The notes under the pieces were generated by a model. The model did not search any database. It was not told where the DNA came from and saw only the letters and a list, made by a program, of their open reading frames with translations. Shown here in pieces: positions 36,122 through 44,982 of a stretch of DNA of 64,000 bases. Each line of letters starts with the position of its first letter. Within the stretch, counting starts at the first letter, position 1. Made by a program: the position numbers and the translations under genes. Source of the DNA: Pseudomonas prosekii (GTDB lineage: Bacteria; Pseudomonadota; Gammaproteobacteria; Pseudomonadales; Pseudomonadaceae); contig NZ_LT629762.1 of assembly GCF_900105155.1 (NCBI RefSeq), positions 3,015,001 through 3,079,000 on the forward strand, written 5' to 3'.

Positions 36122-37555
36122 TCAGTCGCTGGTGAAATCTGTTTCGGCCAGCAACTTGATCGCCGCCGCGCCGACCTTGCGCACGGCGTCTTCGATCTGC
36201 GGCGTCGGTTTGGCAGCGTAGTTCATTCGCAGGCAATTGCGGTATTTGCCCGAGGCGGAAAAAATGCTCCCGACGGCAATCTGTACGCCTTGGTCGTGCA
36301 GCGCCCGATTCAGTTTCAAGGTGTCGAAACCTTCCGGCAACTCGACCCACAACATGAAGCTGCCCTGCGGGCGACTGGCGCGTGTGCCGGCCGGAAAATA
36401 ACGGCTGACCCAGTCGATCATCAAGTCACGATTGCGCTGATATTGGCTGCGCATCCGCCGTAGATGCGGCTCGAAGTGGCCGCCCTTGAGGAATTCGGCA
36501 ATCGCGATCTGCGGTTGCGGCGCGGTGGAGCCGGTGCTGATGTATTTCATGTGCAGCACCCGTTCCAGATAGCGGCCCGGCGCTACCCAGCCAATCCGCA
36601 GCCCTGGGGCCAGGGTTTTGGAAAACGAGCTGCAAAGCAGGACGCGGCCGTCTTCATCGAAGGATTTGATCGTCCGTGGGCGCGGGTAGTTGTAGGCCAA
36701 TTCGCCATACACATCGTCCTCGATGATCGCCACGTCAAAACGCTGCGCCAGGTTCAACAAGGCGCGTTTGCGCCCCTCGGGCATGATGTAGCCCAGCGGG
36801 TTGTTGCAGTTGGGCGTCAGTTGAATGGCTTTGATCGGCCATTGTTCGAGTGCCAGTTCCAATGCGTCGAGGCTGATGCCGGTGAGCGGGTCGGTGGGAA
36901 TTTCCAGGGCTTTCATGCCCAGGCCCTTGAGGGTTTGCATGGCGCCGTGAAAGCTCGGCGAGTCCACCGCGACGATGTCGCCCGGCGCGCAAATCGAGCG
37001 AATGCTGGTGGACAGCGCTTCGTGGCAACCGGTGGTGATCACCAGGTCGGCGGCGCTCAATTGGCAGCCGGAATCGAGCATCAGCCGGGCGATCTGTTCG
37101 CGCAGGTCGAGGTTGCCGTGGATGTTGTCGTAATACAGGCCGGGCATGTCTTGGCGCCGACTGATCTGCGCCAGCCCGCGCAGCAACGGTTTCATGGTCG
37201 GCGTGGTGATGTCCGGCATGCCGCGACCGAGTTGCACGGTGTCTTTGCGAGGCACGGCGCGGATCAATTCGAGCACCTGATCCCACTGCGAAATATCCAC
37301 CGGGCGTTGCGCCGGGCGGCCGATGGCGGGCAGCTCCGGCAACTCGCGGCCAACCGGTACGAAATAGCCGGATTTCGGTTTCGGCGTCGCCAAGCCACTG
37401 TCTTCGAGCACCCGATAAGCCTGTTGCACGGTGCTCAGGCTGACCCCGTGTTCCACGCTCAAGGCCCGCACCGACGGCAACCGGTCGCCGGGGCGATAGA
37501 AGCCCTGTTCGATACGCGTGCCGAGCAATTCGGCGAGATTGACGTAGAGAGTCAT
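36122..37555 (-). CDS. MocR/GabR-type PLP-dependent transcriptional regulator
   Basis: A 477-residue fusion of an N-terminal GntR winged helix (FYRPGDRLPSVRALSVEHGV, then SLSTVQQAYRVLEDSGLATP; residues 1-75) to a fold-type I aminotransferase domain (about 95-470). The PLP lysine is in LLCSSFSKTLAPGLRIGW, and VAIIEDDVYGELAYNYPRP and QLTPNCNNPLGYIMPEGRKR are the cofactor-site motifs. MocR proteins sense a PLP or amino-acid ligand. The likely target is the divergent DUF1127 gene; candidate sites lie in the gap (37591-37670). Confidence 0.92.
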   Translation of the reverse strand: MTLYVNLAELLGTRIEQGFYRPGDRLPSVRALSVEHGVSLSTVQQAYRVLEDSGLATPKPKSGYFVPVGRELPELPAIGRPAQRPVDISQWDQVLELIRAVPRKDTVQLGRGMPDITTPTMKPLLRGLAQISRRQDMPGLYYDNIHGNLDLREQIARLMLDSGCQLSAADLVITTGCHEALSTSIRSICAPGDIVAVDSPSFHGAMQTLKGLGMKALEIPTDPLTGISLDALELALEQWPIKAIQLTPNCNNPLGYIMPEGRKRALLNLAQRFDVAIIEDDVYGELAYNYPRPRTIKSFDEDGRVLLCSSFSKTLAPGLRIGWVAPGRYLERVLHMKYISTGSTAPQPQIAIAEFLKGGHFEPHLRRMRSQYQRNRDLMIDWVSRYFPAGTRASRPQGSFMLWVELPEGFDTLKLNRALHDQGVQIAVGSIFSASGKYRNCLRMNYAAKPTPQIEDAVRKVGAAAIKLLAETDFTSD

Positions 37556-37590
37556 GGTGCAGCCTCGGCGCGGATGATGCGGTTAACCAG

Positions 37591-37670
37591 TACAGATCAG
37601 CTTTAAATACGTGATTCAGAGCCTGAACGGTCAATCTGTATGGAATTAATACAGTTGCTTTGAATCTGTA
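37591..37670. promoter_or_regulatory. Cluster of ATCTGTA elements between MocR and DUF1127 genes
   Basis: ATCTGTA occurs directly at 37634-37640 and 37664-37670 (30 bases apart) and inverted (TACAGAT) at 37591-37597. The dyad CTGTAT-N7-ATACAG spans 37636-37654. This fits the repeated-half-site operators used by MocR regulators. Confidence 0.5.
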
Positions 37671-37733
37671 ATGCTTTTCGACGTCCGCGCATCATGAAAG
37701 CTCTGGCTACCCAAGTAAACAGGAGCAATCAAA

Positions 37734-37979
37734 ATGAACGGCTTGAGCGATGTGCGGCTGACGTTACACAGTCAGGAACTGGCGGCAGGGCAGGAAAACG
37801 GCACCCGCGCGGCGGCGATGCGCAATGCGCCGTCCTGCCTGAGTCGCTGGCATCTGTTCTGGCGGCGTTTGCGTACACGCAAGGCGTTGCTGAACCTGAC
37901 GACCGAACAGTTGCGCGATGTTGGCTTGAGCCGGGAGCAAGCGCTGGAGGAGGGGCTGAAGCCGTTTTGGCGGATTTGA
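37734..37979 (+). CDS. DUF1127 small basic protein
   Basis: An 81-residue protein with the DUF1127 (YjiS-like) core at the C-terminus: WRRLRTRKALLNLTTEQLRD, then VGLSREQALEEGLKPFW. The N-terminal 40 residues are variable. In other bacteria, small DUF1127 proteins bind RNA or influence stress and phosphate/amino-acid physiology; here the role is unknown. aaacaggagc precedes ATG. It is divergent from the MocR regulator and probably controlled by it. Confidence 0.85.
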   Translation: MNGLSDVRLTLHSQELAAGQENGTRAAAMRNAPSCLSRWHLFWRRLRTRKALLNLTTEQLRDVGLSREQALEEGLKPFWRI

Positions 37980-38002
37980 AGTCTGTGGTGTTCTTCAGGT
38001 CC

Positions 38003-38074
38003 ATTCGCGGGCAAGCCTCGCTCCTACAGGTTATGCGCTGGATACCTGTAGGAGCGAGGCTTGCCCGCGAAGGC
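38003..38074. repeat. Extragenic palindromic repeat, family B
   Basis: Inward-order arms ttcgcgggcaagcctcgctc and gagcgaggcttgcccgcgaa enclose about 28 bases. It lies between the convergent DUF1127 and oxidoreductase genes. Confidence 0.85.
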
Positions 38075-38098
38075 GTCCTTACAAACGCCAAAAATCTC

Positions 38099-39391
38099 TC
38101 AAACCAACTCTTTCAACCGATGCCACAACATCCCCAACGCCAGCAACGGTGAGCGCAAATGCTTGCCGCCGGGGAAGGTGATGTGCGGCACCTGCGCAAA
38201 CAGGTCAAAGCCGCCGCTGTGCTGGCCGCTGATTGCTTCGGCGAGCAGCTTGCCGGCCAGGTGCGTGGCATTCACCCCGTGCCCGGAATACGCCTGGGCG
38301 TAATACACATTCGGCTGATCCTTGAGCCGGCCGATCTGCGGCAAGCGATTGGCGCCGATGCCAATCATCCCGCCCCACTGATAATCGATTTTCACCCCGG
38401 CCAGTTGCGGGAATACCTCGAGCATCTTCGGCCGCATGTACGCGGCGATGTCTTTCGGGTCGCGCCCCGAGTAATGGCAGGCGCCGCCGAACAGCAAACG
38501 CCGGTCCGCCGAGAGCCGGTAATAATCCAGCGCGACCCGTTGATCACACACCGCCATGTTCTGCGGCAACAGGTTATGCGCCTGTTCCTCGCTCAACGGC
38601 TCGGTGGCGATGATGTAACTGCCGGCCGGCAGCACTTTGCCGCTGAGTTCGGGGTTGAGGTCTTGCAGGTAAGCGTTGCAACCGAGTACCAACGTCTTGG
38701 CGCGCACCGACCCCTGGGCGGTCTGCACCTTCACTTCGCGGCCGTAATTGATGCGGGTGACCGCCGAGTGTTCGAACAGTTTGACCCCCAGTTGCTGCGC
38801 GGCGGCCGCTTCGCCGAGCGCCAGGTTCAGCGGGTGCAAATGCCCGGAACCCATATCGATCAAACCGCCGACGTAACGATCCGAGCCCACCACCGAGTGC
38901 ATTTCATGGGCTTGCAGCAAGCGCGTTTCGTAGCGATATCCGAGGCTGCGCAGTTCTTCGGCGTCCTCGGCAAACCCTTCGAGGTCGCGGGGTTTGTTCG
39001 CCAGATCGCAATAACCCCAGGTCAGGTCGCACGGTATCTGGAAACGCTCGACGCGCTGGCGGACGATTTCCACCGCTTCCAGGCCCATGAGTTTCATCTG
39101 CCGCACGCCGTCGGCGCCGATGACGTTGGCGAACTGATCGAGGCCATGGCCGACGCCACGAATCAGCTGCCCGCCGTTGCGGCCGCTGGCGCCCCAGCCG
39201 ATCTTGTGCGCTTCGAGCAGCACTACGCTGAGGCCACGCTCGGCCAGTTCGAGCGCCGTGTTCAACCCGGAGAACCCGCCGCCGACCACGCACACATCGG
39301 CAATCAACTCGCCTTGCAGCACCGGTTGATCGGGCTGCGGCAGGCTGCTGGCGGCGTAATAAGAGGCGGTGTGCCGGGCAGGGGCATTCAT
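38099..39391 (-). CDS. FAD-dependent amine oxidase, PuuB/PauB-like
   Basis: A 430-residue DAO-family flavoenzyme. The FAD-binding motif is DVCVVGGGFSGLNTALELAE, followed by GWGASGRNGGQLIRGVGHGL, which is typical of gamma-glutamylputrescine oxidases. In Pseudomonas, PauB enzymes oxidise gamma-glutamylated polyamines, and one member is encoded near kauB and the Lrp gene, as here; I therefore favour a PauB4-type role. I chose ATG 39391 (MNAPARHTASYYAASSLPQP), where family similarity begins; the frame is open to 39463. Substrate specificity is inferred. Confidence 0.82.
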   Translation of the reverse strand: MNAPARHTASYYAASSLPQPDQPVLQGELIADVCVVGGGFSGLNTALELAERGLSVVLLEAHKIGWGASGRNGGQLIRGVGHGLDQFANVIGADGVRQMKLMGLEAVEIVRQRVERFQIPCDLTWGYCDLANKPRDLEGFAEDAEELRSLGYRYETRLLQAHEMHSVVGSDRYVGGLIDMGSGHLHPLNLALGEAAAAQQLGVKLFEHSAVTRINYGREVKVQTAQGSVRAKTLVLGCNAYLQDLNPELSGKVLPAGSYIIATEPLSEEQAHNLLPQNMAVCDQRVALDYYRLSADRRLLFGGACHYSGRDPKDIAAYMRPKMLEVFPQLAGVKIDYQWGGMIGIGANRLPQIGRLKDQPNVYYAQAYSGHGVNATHLAGKLLAEAISGQHSGGFDLFAQVPHITFPGGKHLRSPLLALGMLWHRLKELV

Positions 39392-39538
39392 GCGTGGGTT
39401 CCTGATTATCGTGTTTGAAAAAGTCGACGGAGGATAAGCCGGACCTTCCGGCGCGGGCAACACTGGTCGGTTGCGGCTGTATGGATCGGGCCGGATGCGT
39501 CAGACTCGCGCTCTATTTCGCTTTTGGTCAGCGCTTCG

Positions 39539-39892
39539 ATGAGTTGCAACAGTCAGAAAATTCGCACCTTGCGCCAGCAGATCCCCTCGTTCGAGTGCGT
39601 GCCTGGCTGCCATGACTGCTGCGGCCCGGTGACCACCTCGCCGGAAGAAATGTCGCGCCTGCCGCGCAAGACCCGCGCCGAGCAGGACGCGGCGATGGAT
39701 GAGCTGAACTGCGTACACCTGGGGCCAAACGGCTGCACCGTGTACGACGAGCGACCGCTGATCTGCCGGTTGTTCGGCACCACCAAAACCCTGCCATGCC
39801 CCAACGGGCGCGGGCCGGTGGAGCTGATCCATCCGCGGGTGGAGAAGCAGATTCATGAGTACATGGCGTCGACGCGGCAGGTGTTGGTCTAG
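39539..39892 (+). CDS. YkgJ-family cysteine cluster protein
   Basis: A 117-residue protein with the metal-binding cysteine pattern of the YkgJ (CxxxCxxCC) family: FECVPGCHDCCGPVTTSPEE, CVHLGPNGCTVYDERPLICR and LFGTTKTLPCPNGRG. Members are thought to bind zinc or iron-sulfur; function unknown. I chose ATG 39539; an upstream in-frame TTG (39524) is possible. It is divergent from the PauB-like gene. Confidence 0.8.
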   Translation: MSCNSQKIRTLRQQIPSFECVPGCHDCCGPVTTSPEEMSRLPRKTRAEQDAAMDELNCVHLGPNGCTVYDERPLICRLFGTTKTLPCPNGRGPVELIHPRVEKQIHEYMASTRQVLV

Positions 39893-39925
39893 CGGTCGCG
39901 TTCCTGCGAATTGACCGGGTCGACC

Positions 39926-39994
39926 CCATCGCGAGCACGCTCGCTCCCACAGGTGCCGCGCTGTCCTTGTGGGAGCGAGCTTGCTCGCGATGGC
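39926..39994. repeat. Extragenic palindromic repeat, family C
   Basis: Inward-order arms catcgcgagcacgctcgctc and gagcgagcttgctcgcgatg. It lies between the convergent YkgJ-family and Lrp-family genes. Confidence 0.85.
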
Positions 39995-40015
39995 GTGCGC
40001 CCAGCCGTCTTGATC

Positions 40016-40504
40016 TCAATCCGGGATCGGCAGGCACAGGCTCTCTTTGACTTCTTCCATCACGATATAGCTCTTCGATTCGCGCACATGCGGCAGTTTC
40101 AGCAGGATGTCGCCGAGCAATTTGCGGTAAGACGCCATCTCGGAAATCCGCGCTTTCACCAGATAGTCGAAATCCCCTGAGACCAAATGGCACTCCAGCA
40201 CGTGCGGCAGCTTCAGCACCGCGCGTCGGAACTCTTCGAAAGTGTCGCCGGATTTGTAGTCGAGACTGATCTCGACGAACACCAGCAAGCTACCCTTCAA
40301 ATGCTGCGGATTGAGCCGGGCGTTGTAGCCCATGATGATCCCTTCGCGCTCCAGCCGACGCACACGCTCGGTGCACGGCGTGGTCGAGAGGCCGACCTTT
40401 TCCCCCAGCTCGGTAAAGGAAATGCGCCCGTCCGCTTGCAGGATCCGCAAGATGTTGCGGTCGATCTTGTCCAGCTCACGTTTGGTCTGAGTGTTGGTAC
40501 GCAT
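40016..40504 (-). CDS. Lrp/AsnC family regulator, likely controls dadA
   Basis: A 162-residue regulator with an N-terminal helix-turn-helix (KIDRNILRILQADGRISFTE, then LGEKVGLSTTPCTERVRRLE) and a C-terminal RAM ligand domain (VLECHLVSGDFDYLVKARIS). I chose ATG 40504 (MRTNTQTKRELDKIDRNI); the open frame continues to 40642 but overlaps the promoter region of dadA. Divergent location from dadA, the known position of the alanine-responsive DadR/Lrp regulator, supports control of D-/L-alanine breakdown. Confidence 0.9.
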   Translation of the reverse strand: MRTNTQTKRELDKIDRNILRILQADGRISFTELGEKVGLSTTPCTERVRRLEREGIIMGYNARLNPQHLKGSLLVFVEISLDYKSGDTFEEFRRAVLKLPHVLECHLVSGDFDYLVKARISEMASYRKLLGDILLKLPHVRESKSYIVMEEVKESLCLPIPD

Positions 40505-40674
40505 AGGGGATGCGCCTCCGTGAAAAGGGTTTTTGCCGAGAATTGTCGCCAAATATAGGCACTTATATAGTGAAAAGCACTGGCTGATCTTTTTTAAACT
40601 GCGCATATCATCGGTTTGCTCACATTGATCTGCACAACACACGTCAGCGGTCCGCCGCGATGAGGGAAATAAAA

Positions 40675-41979
40675 ATGCGCGTTATGGTCTTGGGTAGCGG
40701 CGTCATCGGTACCGCCAGTGCTTACTATCTGGCCCGTGCCGGATTTGAAGTGGTGGTCGTGGACCGGCAGCCGGCCGCTGCCATGGAGACCAGTTTCGCC
40801 AACGCCGGGCAGGTCTCGCCGGGTTACGCCTCGCCGTGGGCCGCGCCGGGCGTGCCGCTCAAAGCGATCAAATGGCTGCTGCAACGCCACGCGCCATTGG
40901 CGATCAAGGCCACCGCCGACATCGACCAATACCTGTGGATGGCGCAGATGCTGCGTAACTGCACCGCCAACCGCTATGCGGTGAACAAGGAGCGCATGGT
41001 CCGTCTGTCCGAGTACAGCCGCGACTGCCTCGACGAATTGCGCGCCGAAACCGGCATCGCCTACGAAGGCCGCAGCCTGGGGACCACGCAACTGTTCCGC
41101 ACCCAGGCGCAGCTCGACAACGCCGCCAAAGACATTGCTGTACTGAAAGCTTCCGGGGTGCCGTTCGAACTGCTCGACCGCGCCGGTATTGCTCGCGTTG
41201 AACCGGCGCTGGCCAGCGTCACCGATATCCTCGCCGGTGCCCTGCGCCTGCCGAACGACCAGACTGGCGACTGCCAGATCTTCACCACGCGCCTGGCCGA
41301 AATGGCCGTGAAACTGGGCGTGGAATTCCGTTTCGACCAAGACATTCAGAAACTCGATTACGCCGGCGATCGCATCAACGGTGTGTGGATCGACGGCAAG
41401 CTCGAAACCGCTGACCGCTACGTTCTCGCGCTCGGCAGTTATTCGCCGCAACTGCTCAAGCCGCTGGGCATCAAAGCGCCGGTTTACCCGCTCAAGGGTT
41501 ACTCGCTGACCGTGCCGATCACCAACCCGGCGATGGCCCCGACTTCGACCATTCTCGACGAGACCTACAAAGTCGCGATCACCCGTTTCGACAACCGCAT
41601 TCGCGTTGGCGGCATGGCCGAGATCGCCGGTTTTGACCTGTCGCTGAACCCGCGTCGGCGCGAAACCCTGGAGATGATCGTCAACGACCTTTATCCTCAG
41701 GGCGGCGATCTGGCCCAGGCGAGTTTCTGGACCGGCCTGCGCCCGACCACCCCGGACGGCACGCCGATCGTTGGCGCGACGCCGTTCAGCAACCTGTTCC
41801 TGAACACTGGCCACGGCACGCTCGGTTGGACCATGGCCTGTGGTTCCGGGCGTTTGCTGGCGGATTTGATGGCGAAGAAAACCCCGCAGATCAGCGCCGA
41901 AGGCCTCGATATTTCCCGTTACGGCAGCAAAATCCAGGAGTCCGCAAAACATGGCAATCCAGCGCCAGCTCACCAATGA
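40675..41979 (+). CDS. dadA: D-amino acid dehydrogenase small subunit DadA
   Basis: A 434-residue membrane-associated flavoprotein that oxidises D-alanine (and other D-amino acids) to pyruvate and ammonia. FAD site [20 protein letters not shown], then [20 protein letters not shown] and [20 protein letters not shown]. gaggga lies upstream of ATG 40675, and the length is normal. It overlaps the next ridA gene by 29 bases; dadX follows, giving dadA-ridA-dadX for alanine catabolism. Confidence 0.97.
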   Translation: MRVMVLGSGVIGTASAYYLARAGFEVVVVDRQPAAAMETSFANAGQVSPGYASPWAAPGVPLKAIKWLLQRHAPLAIKATADIDQYLWMAQMLRNCTANRYAVNKERMVRLSEYSRDCLDELRAETGIAYEGRSLGTTQLFRTQAQLDNAAKDIAVLKASGVPFELLDRAGIARVEPALASVTDILAGALRLPNDQTGDCQIFTTRLAEMAVKLGVEFRFDQDIQKLDYAGDRINGVWIDGKLETADRYVLALGSYSPQLLKPLGIKAPVYPLKGYSLTVPITNPAMAPTSTILDETYKVAITRFDNRIRVGGMAEIAGFDLSLNPRRRETLEMIVNDLYPQGGDLAQASFWTGLRPTTPDGTPIVGATPFSNLFLNTGHGTLGWTMACGSGRLLADLMAKKTPQISAEGLDISRYGSKIQESAKHGNPAPAHQ

Positions 41980-42304
41980 ACGCATGAGTCAGATCGTCGC
42001 CCACAACGGTACGGTGTACCTGGCCGGGCAGGTTGGCGATGACATGAGCGCCGGGATTGAACAGCAGACCCGCGAAACCCTGAGCAACATCGAGCGTTTG
42101 CTTGATCTGGCCGGCACCGACAAAAACCATTTGCTGTCGGTGACGATTTACCTGAAAGACATCGATGCAGATTTCGCCGGCATGAACGCGGTGTGGGACC
42201 AGTGGCTGCCAAAAGGCGTCGCCCCGACCCGTGCCACCGTCGAATCGAAGCTGTGCGAACCGGAAATTCTGGTTGAGCTGTCAGTGGTTGCCGCACTGCC
42301 TTAA
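41951..42304 (+). CDS. RidA family protein of the dad operon
   Basis: A 117-residue YjgF-type deaminase ([40 protein letters not shown], and the catalytic Arg in [16 protein letters not shown]). In this operon it would deaminate 2-iminopropionate produced by DadA, or protect DadX from reactive intermediates. It overlaps dadA and is separated from dadX by 95 bases. Confidence 0.93.
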   Translation: MAIQRQLTNERMSQIVAHNGTVYLAGQVGDDMSAGIEQQTRETLSNIERLLDLAGTDKNHLLSVTIYLKDIDADFAGMNAVWDQWLPKGVAPTRATVESKLCEPEILVELSVVAALP

Positions 42305-42399
42305 CCGCTTGTAACGATCCCTCTCCCGGTGCTGTTGGCGGTTCACGCCGTCAGCCAGCGCCGGTTTTTATTCCCATGACCGCCTAGAAGTCTGCCGCC

Positions 42400-43476
42400 A
42401 TGCGTCCTGCCCGTGCCCTGATCGACCTTCAAGCCCTGCGTCACAACTACCAAATCGCCCGTGAAGTCACGGCGGGCGCCAAGGCCCTCGCGGTGATCAA
42501 GGCTGATGCCTACGGCCACGGCGCGGTGCGTTGCGCCCAAGCGCTGGAAGCCGAGGCCGACGGCTTTGCGGTGGCGTGCATTGAAGAGGCGCTGGAGCTG
42601 CGCGCGGCGGGGATTCGCGCGCCGGTGTTGTTGCTCGAAGGTTTTTTTGAAGCTGAAGAGTTGGCGCTGATTGTCGAGCACGACTTCTGGTGCGTGGTGC
42701 ATTCGCTGTGGCAACTCGAAGCGATCGAGCAAGCGGCGCTGAGCAAACCGATCACGGTGTGGCTCAAGCTCGATTCGGGCATGCACCGGGTCGGTTTACA
42801 TCCCAAGGACTACCAGGCGGCCTATCAACGGCTGCTGGCCAGCGGCAAAGTGGCGAAAATCGTCTTGATGAGCCACTTCGCCCGCGCCGATGAATTGCAC
42901 GCTCAGGCCAGCGCCGAGCAGGTTGCGGTGTTTGAAGCGGCGCGGCAGGGCCTGGCCGCCGAGGTCAGCCTGCGCAACTCGCCAGCCGTGCTCGGTTGGC
43001 CGCAAATCTCCAGGGATTGGGTGCGCCCGGGGATCATGCTCTACGGCGCCACGCCGTTCGAAGAAGCCAACGCCGTGGCCTCGCGCCTGCAACCGGTGAT
43101 GACCCTCGAATCAAAAGTGATCTGCGTGCGTGAACTGCCGGCCGGCGAGCCGGTGGGCTACGGCGCGAGATTCATTACGCAGAAGCCGATGCGCATCGGT
43201 GTGGTCGCCATGGGTTATGCCGACGGCTACCCGCGTCATGCGCCGACCGGCACGCCGGTAATGGTCGCCGGCCAGCGCAGCCAACTGCTCGGACGGGTGT
43301 CGATGGACATGCTCTGCATCGATTTGACCGATGTGCCGCATGCCGGCCTCGGGTCGACCGTCGAGTTGTGGGGCAAAAACGTGCTGGCCAGCGAAGTGGC
43401 GTTGGCCGCCGACACGATTCCTTATCAGATCTTCTGCAACCTGCGCCGGGTGCCGCTGCTCTATTCCGGGGCTTGA
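42400..43476 (+). CDS. dadX: Catabolic alanine racemase DadX
   Basis: A 358-residue PLP enzyme that interconverts L- and D-alanine so DadA can degrade both. PLP-binding Lys34 is in [20 protein letters not shown]; the second catalytic base, Tyr, is in [20 protein letters not shown], with [20 protein letters not shown] near the cofactor phosphate/dimer interface. The dad context favours the catabolic paralogue over Alr. Confidence 0.95.
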   Translation: MRPARALIDLQALRHNYQIAREVTAGAKALAVIKADAYGHGAVRCAQALEAEADGFAVACIEEALELRAAGIRAPVLLLEGFFEAEELALIVEHDFWCVVHSLWQLEAIEQAALSKPITVWLKLDSGMHRVGLHPKDYQAAYQRLLASGKVAKIVLMSHFARADELHAQASAEQVAVFEAARQGLAAEVSLRNSPAVLGWPQISRDWVRPGIMLYGATPFEEANAVASRLQPVMTLESKVICVRELPAGEPVGYGARFITQKPMRIGVVAMGYADGYPRHAPTGTPVMVAGQRSQLLGRVSMDMLCIDLTDVPHAGLGSTVELWGKNVLASEVALAADTIPYQIFCNLRRVPLLYSGA

Positions 43477-43604
43477 GGCAAAACAGGCCGCGCCGGAAGT
43501 CGCCTCGCTGAACAGGATTCAGGCCAAAGTGTTGTAAATACTGAACGCTGTCGCCATGATAACGCTCAAATTTTCTACAACCTGAATCCCTGGAGGCTCC
43601 AGCA

Positions 43605-44153
43605 TTGGACGTCGGTGAACGACTGCAATCCATCCGTAAGCTCAAAGGTCTTTCGCAGCGTGAGCTCGCCAAACGCGCGGGTGTCACCAACAGCACCATT
43701 TCGATGATCGAGAAAAACAGCGTCAGCCCCTCGATCAGCTCGCTGCGCAAAGTGTTGGGCGGGATTCCCATGTCCATGGTCGAGTTCTTTTCCGAAGAAA
43801 TCCTGCAGGAAAAACCGACTCAGATCGTCTACAAAGCTAACGAGCTGATCGATATTTCCGATGGCGCCGTGACCATGAAACTGGTCGGCCGAGCCCACCC
43901 GAGCCGGGCCATCGCGTTCCTCAATGAAATTTACCCGCCCGGCGCCGACACCGGCGACGAAATGCTTACGCATGAGGGCGAGGAAACCGGGATTCTGGTC
44001 GAAGGTCGGCTGGAACTGGTGGTCGGCGGCGAAACTTTTGTGCTCGAAGCTGGCGACAGCTACTACTTTGAAAGTACCAAGCCGCACCGTTTCCGGAATC
44101 CGTTCGATGCGCCGGCGCGACTAATCAGCGCAGCCACTCCAGCGAATTTCTGA
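43605..44153 (+). CDS. pauR: XRE-cupin regulator PauR-like
   Basis: A 182-residue repressor with an N-terminal XRE helix-turn-helix (GERLQSIRKLKGLSQRELAK, then RAGVTNSTISMIEKNSVSPS) and a C-terminal cupin (DEMLTHEGEETGILVEGRLE, then LEAGDSYYFESTKPHRFRNP). This architecture and its position near dadX match PauR, the polyamine-responsive repressor of pau genes in Pseudomonas, homologous to PuuR. Start is TTG 43605 with tggagg about 10 bases upstream. The gene symbol rests on domain order and gene context. Confidence 0.85.
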   Translation: MDVGERLQSIRKLKGLSQRELAKRAGVTNSTISMIEKNSVSPSISSLRKVLGGIPMSMVEFFSEEILQEKPTQIVYKANELIDISDGAVTMKLVGRAHPSRAIAFLNEIYPPGADTGDEMLTHEGEETGILVEGRLELVVGGETFVLEAGDSYYFESTKPHRFRNPFDAPARLISAATPANF

Positions 44154-44322
44154 CAGAAGAGGCGCCCGGCCAGCATCGCGAAGGCGCCCGAAGGGTTTTA
44201 CCCCACACAACAAGACCCCTTCGACTTTGGGGTTGTTTCAGTGTGGCGGGCTTGCCGTTATACTTGCGCCCGCCTGCGAACCGTGGCCGCGGGCGTGAAT
44301 AGCCACCATTGAGGGTGAACGC

Positions 44323-44745
44323 GTGAACCTAATTATGAAAATGCTGGCTGCACCAGCAACCGTACTGGCCCTATGGGCTGTCAGCGCACAAGCTGCGACT
44401 ACCGATGACATTGCCAAACGCCTTGCGCCTGTCGGCCAGGTCTGTGTAACGGGTCAAGAGTGCAAAGGGATGGAAGTGGCCGTTGCGGCCGGTGGCGGCG
44501 GCGCCAAAACGCCGAAAGATGTTATTGCAAAACATTGCAATGCTTGCCACGGCACTGGCCTGTTGGGCGCACCGAAAATCGGTGACACAGCGGCCTGGAA
44601 AGAACGCGCCGATCACCAGGGCGGCCTCGACGGCATCCTGGCCAAAGCCATTACCGGCATCAACGCGATGCCGCCAAAAGGCACTTGCGCCGATTGCTCC
44701 GATGACGAGCTCAAAGGCGCAATCAAAGAGATGTCCGGCCTGTAA
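44323..44745 (+). CDS. Periplasmic cytochrome c5-type protein
   Basis: A 140-residue c-type cytochrome with a signal peptide (MLAAPATVLALWAVSAQA), heme-binding CNACH in AKHCNACHGTGLLGAPKIGD, the distal Met in GINAMPPKGTCADCSDDELK, and an extra Cys pair typical of cytochrome c5. It transfers electrons in the periplasm, possibly to a terminal oxidase. The GTG at 44323 has gagggtg about 6 bases upstream; ATG 44335 is too far from it. A terminator follows. Confidence 0.9.
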   Translation: MNLIMKMLAAPATVLALWAVSAQAATTDDIAKRLAPVGQVCVTGQECKGMEVAVAAGGGGAKTPKDVIAKHCNACHGTGLLGAPKIGDTAAWKERADHQGGLDGILAKAITGINAMPPKGTCADCSDDELKGAIKEMSGL

Positions 44746-44763
44746 CACGCCCGCATCTGTCAC

Positions 44764-44793
44764 GAAAAAGCCGCTCACCAGCGGCTTTTTTGT
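44764..44793 (+). terminator. Rho-independent terminator after cytochrome gene
   Basis: A stem aaaagccgct / agcggctttt with a 4-base loop is followed by T residues. Confidence 0.9.
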
Positions 44794-44850
44794 GCCCGCG
44801 ATTCTGTTCAAAGCGCTGGGTCAGGCAACTTTGCTGGCGCCTGACACGGC

Positions 44851-44877
44851 CTCATCGCGAGCAAGCTCGCTCCCACA
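44851..44877. repeat. Single half of family C extragenic repeat
   Basis: Only one arm (catcgcgagcaagctcgctc plus ccaca) is visible, between the cytochrome and acetyl-CoA hydrolase-family genes. Confidence 0.7.
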
Positions 44878-44982
44878 GAGGGCCTCAGTGCTTGCATGAT
44901 TTGGCGGCTGAGACTGTTCATTGCAGCAATTCCCCGGCAAGCTCGGTCCAACCCCCATTCACGCAATTCAAGGGAGGATCCG

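Noticed and set aside
36063..36350. 96-residue N-terminal extension of the phospholipase D lipoprotein
   Set aside because: The extension is Arg-rich, overlaps the end of the MocR gene in another frame and would bury the lipoprotein signal.
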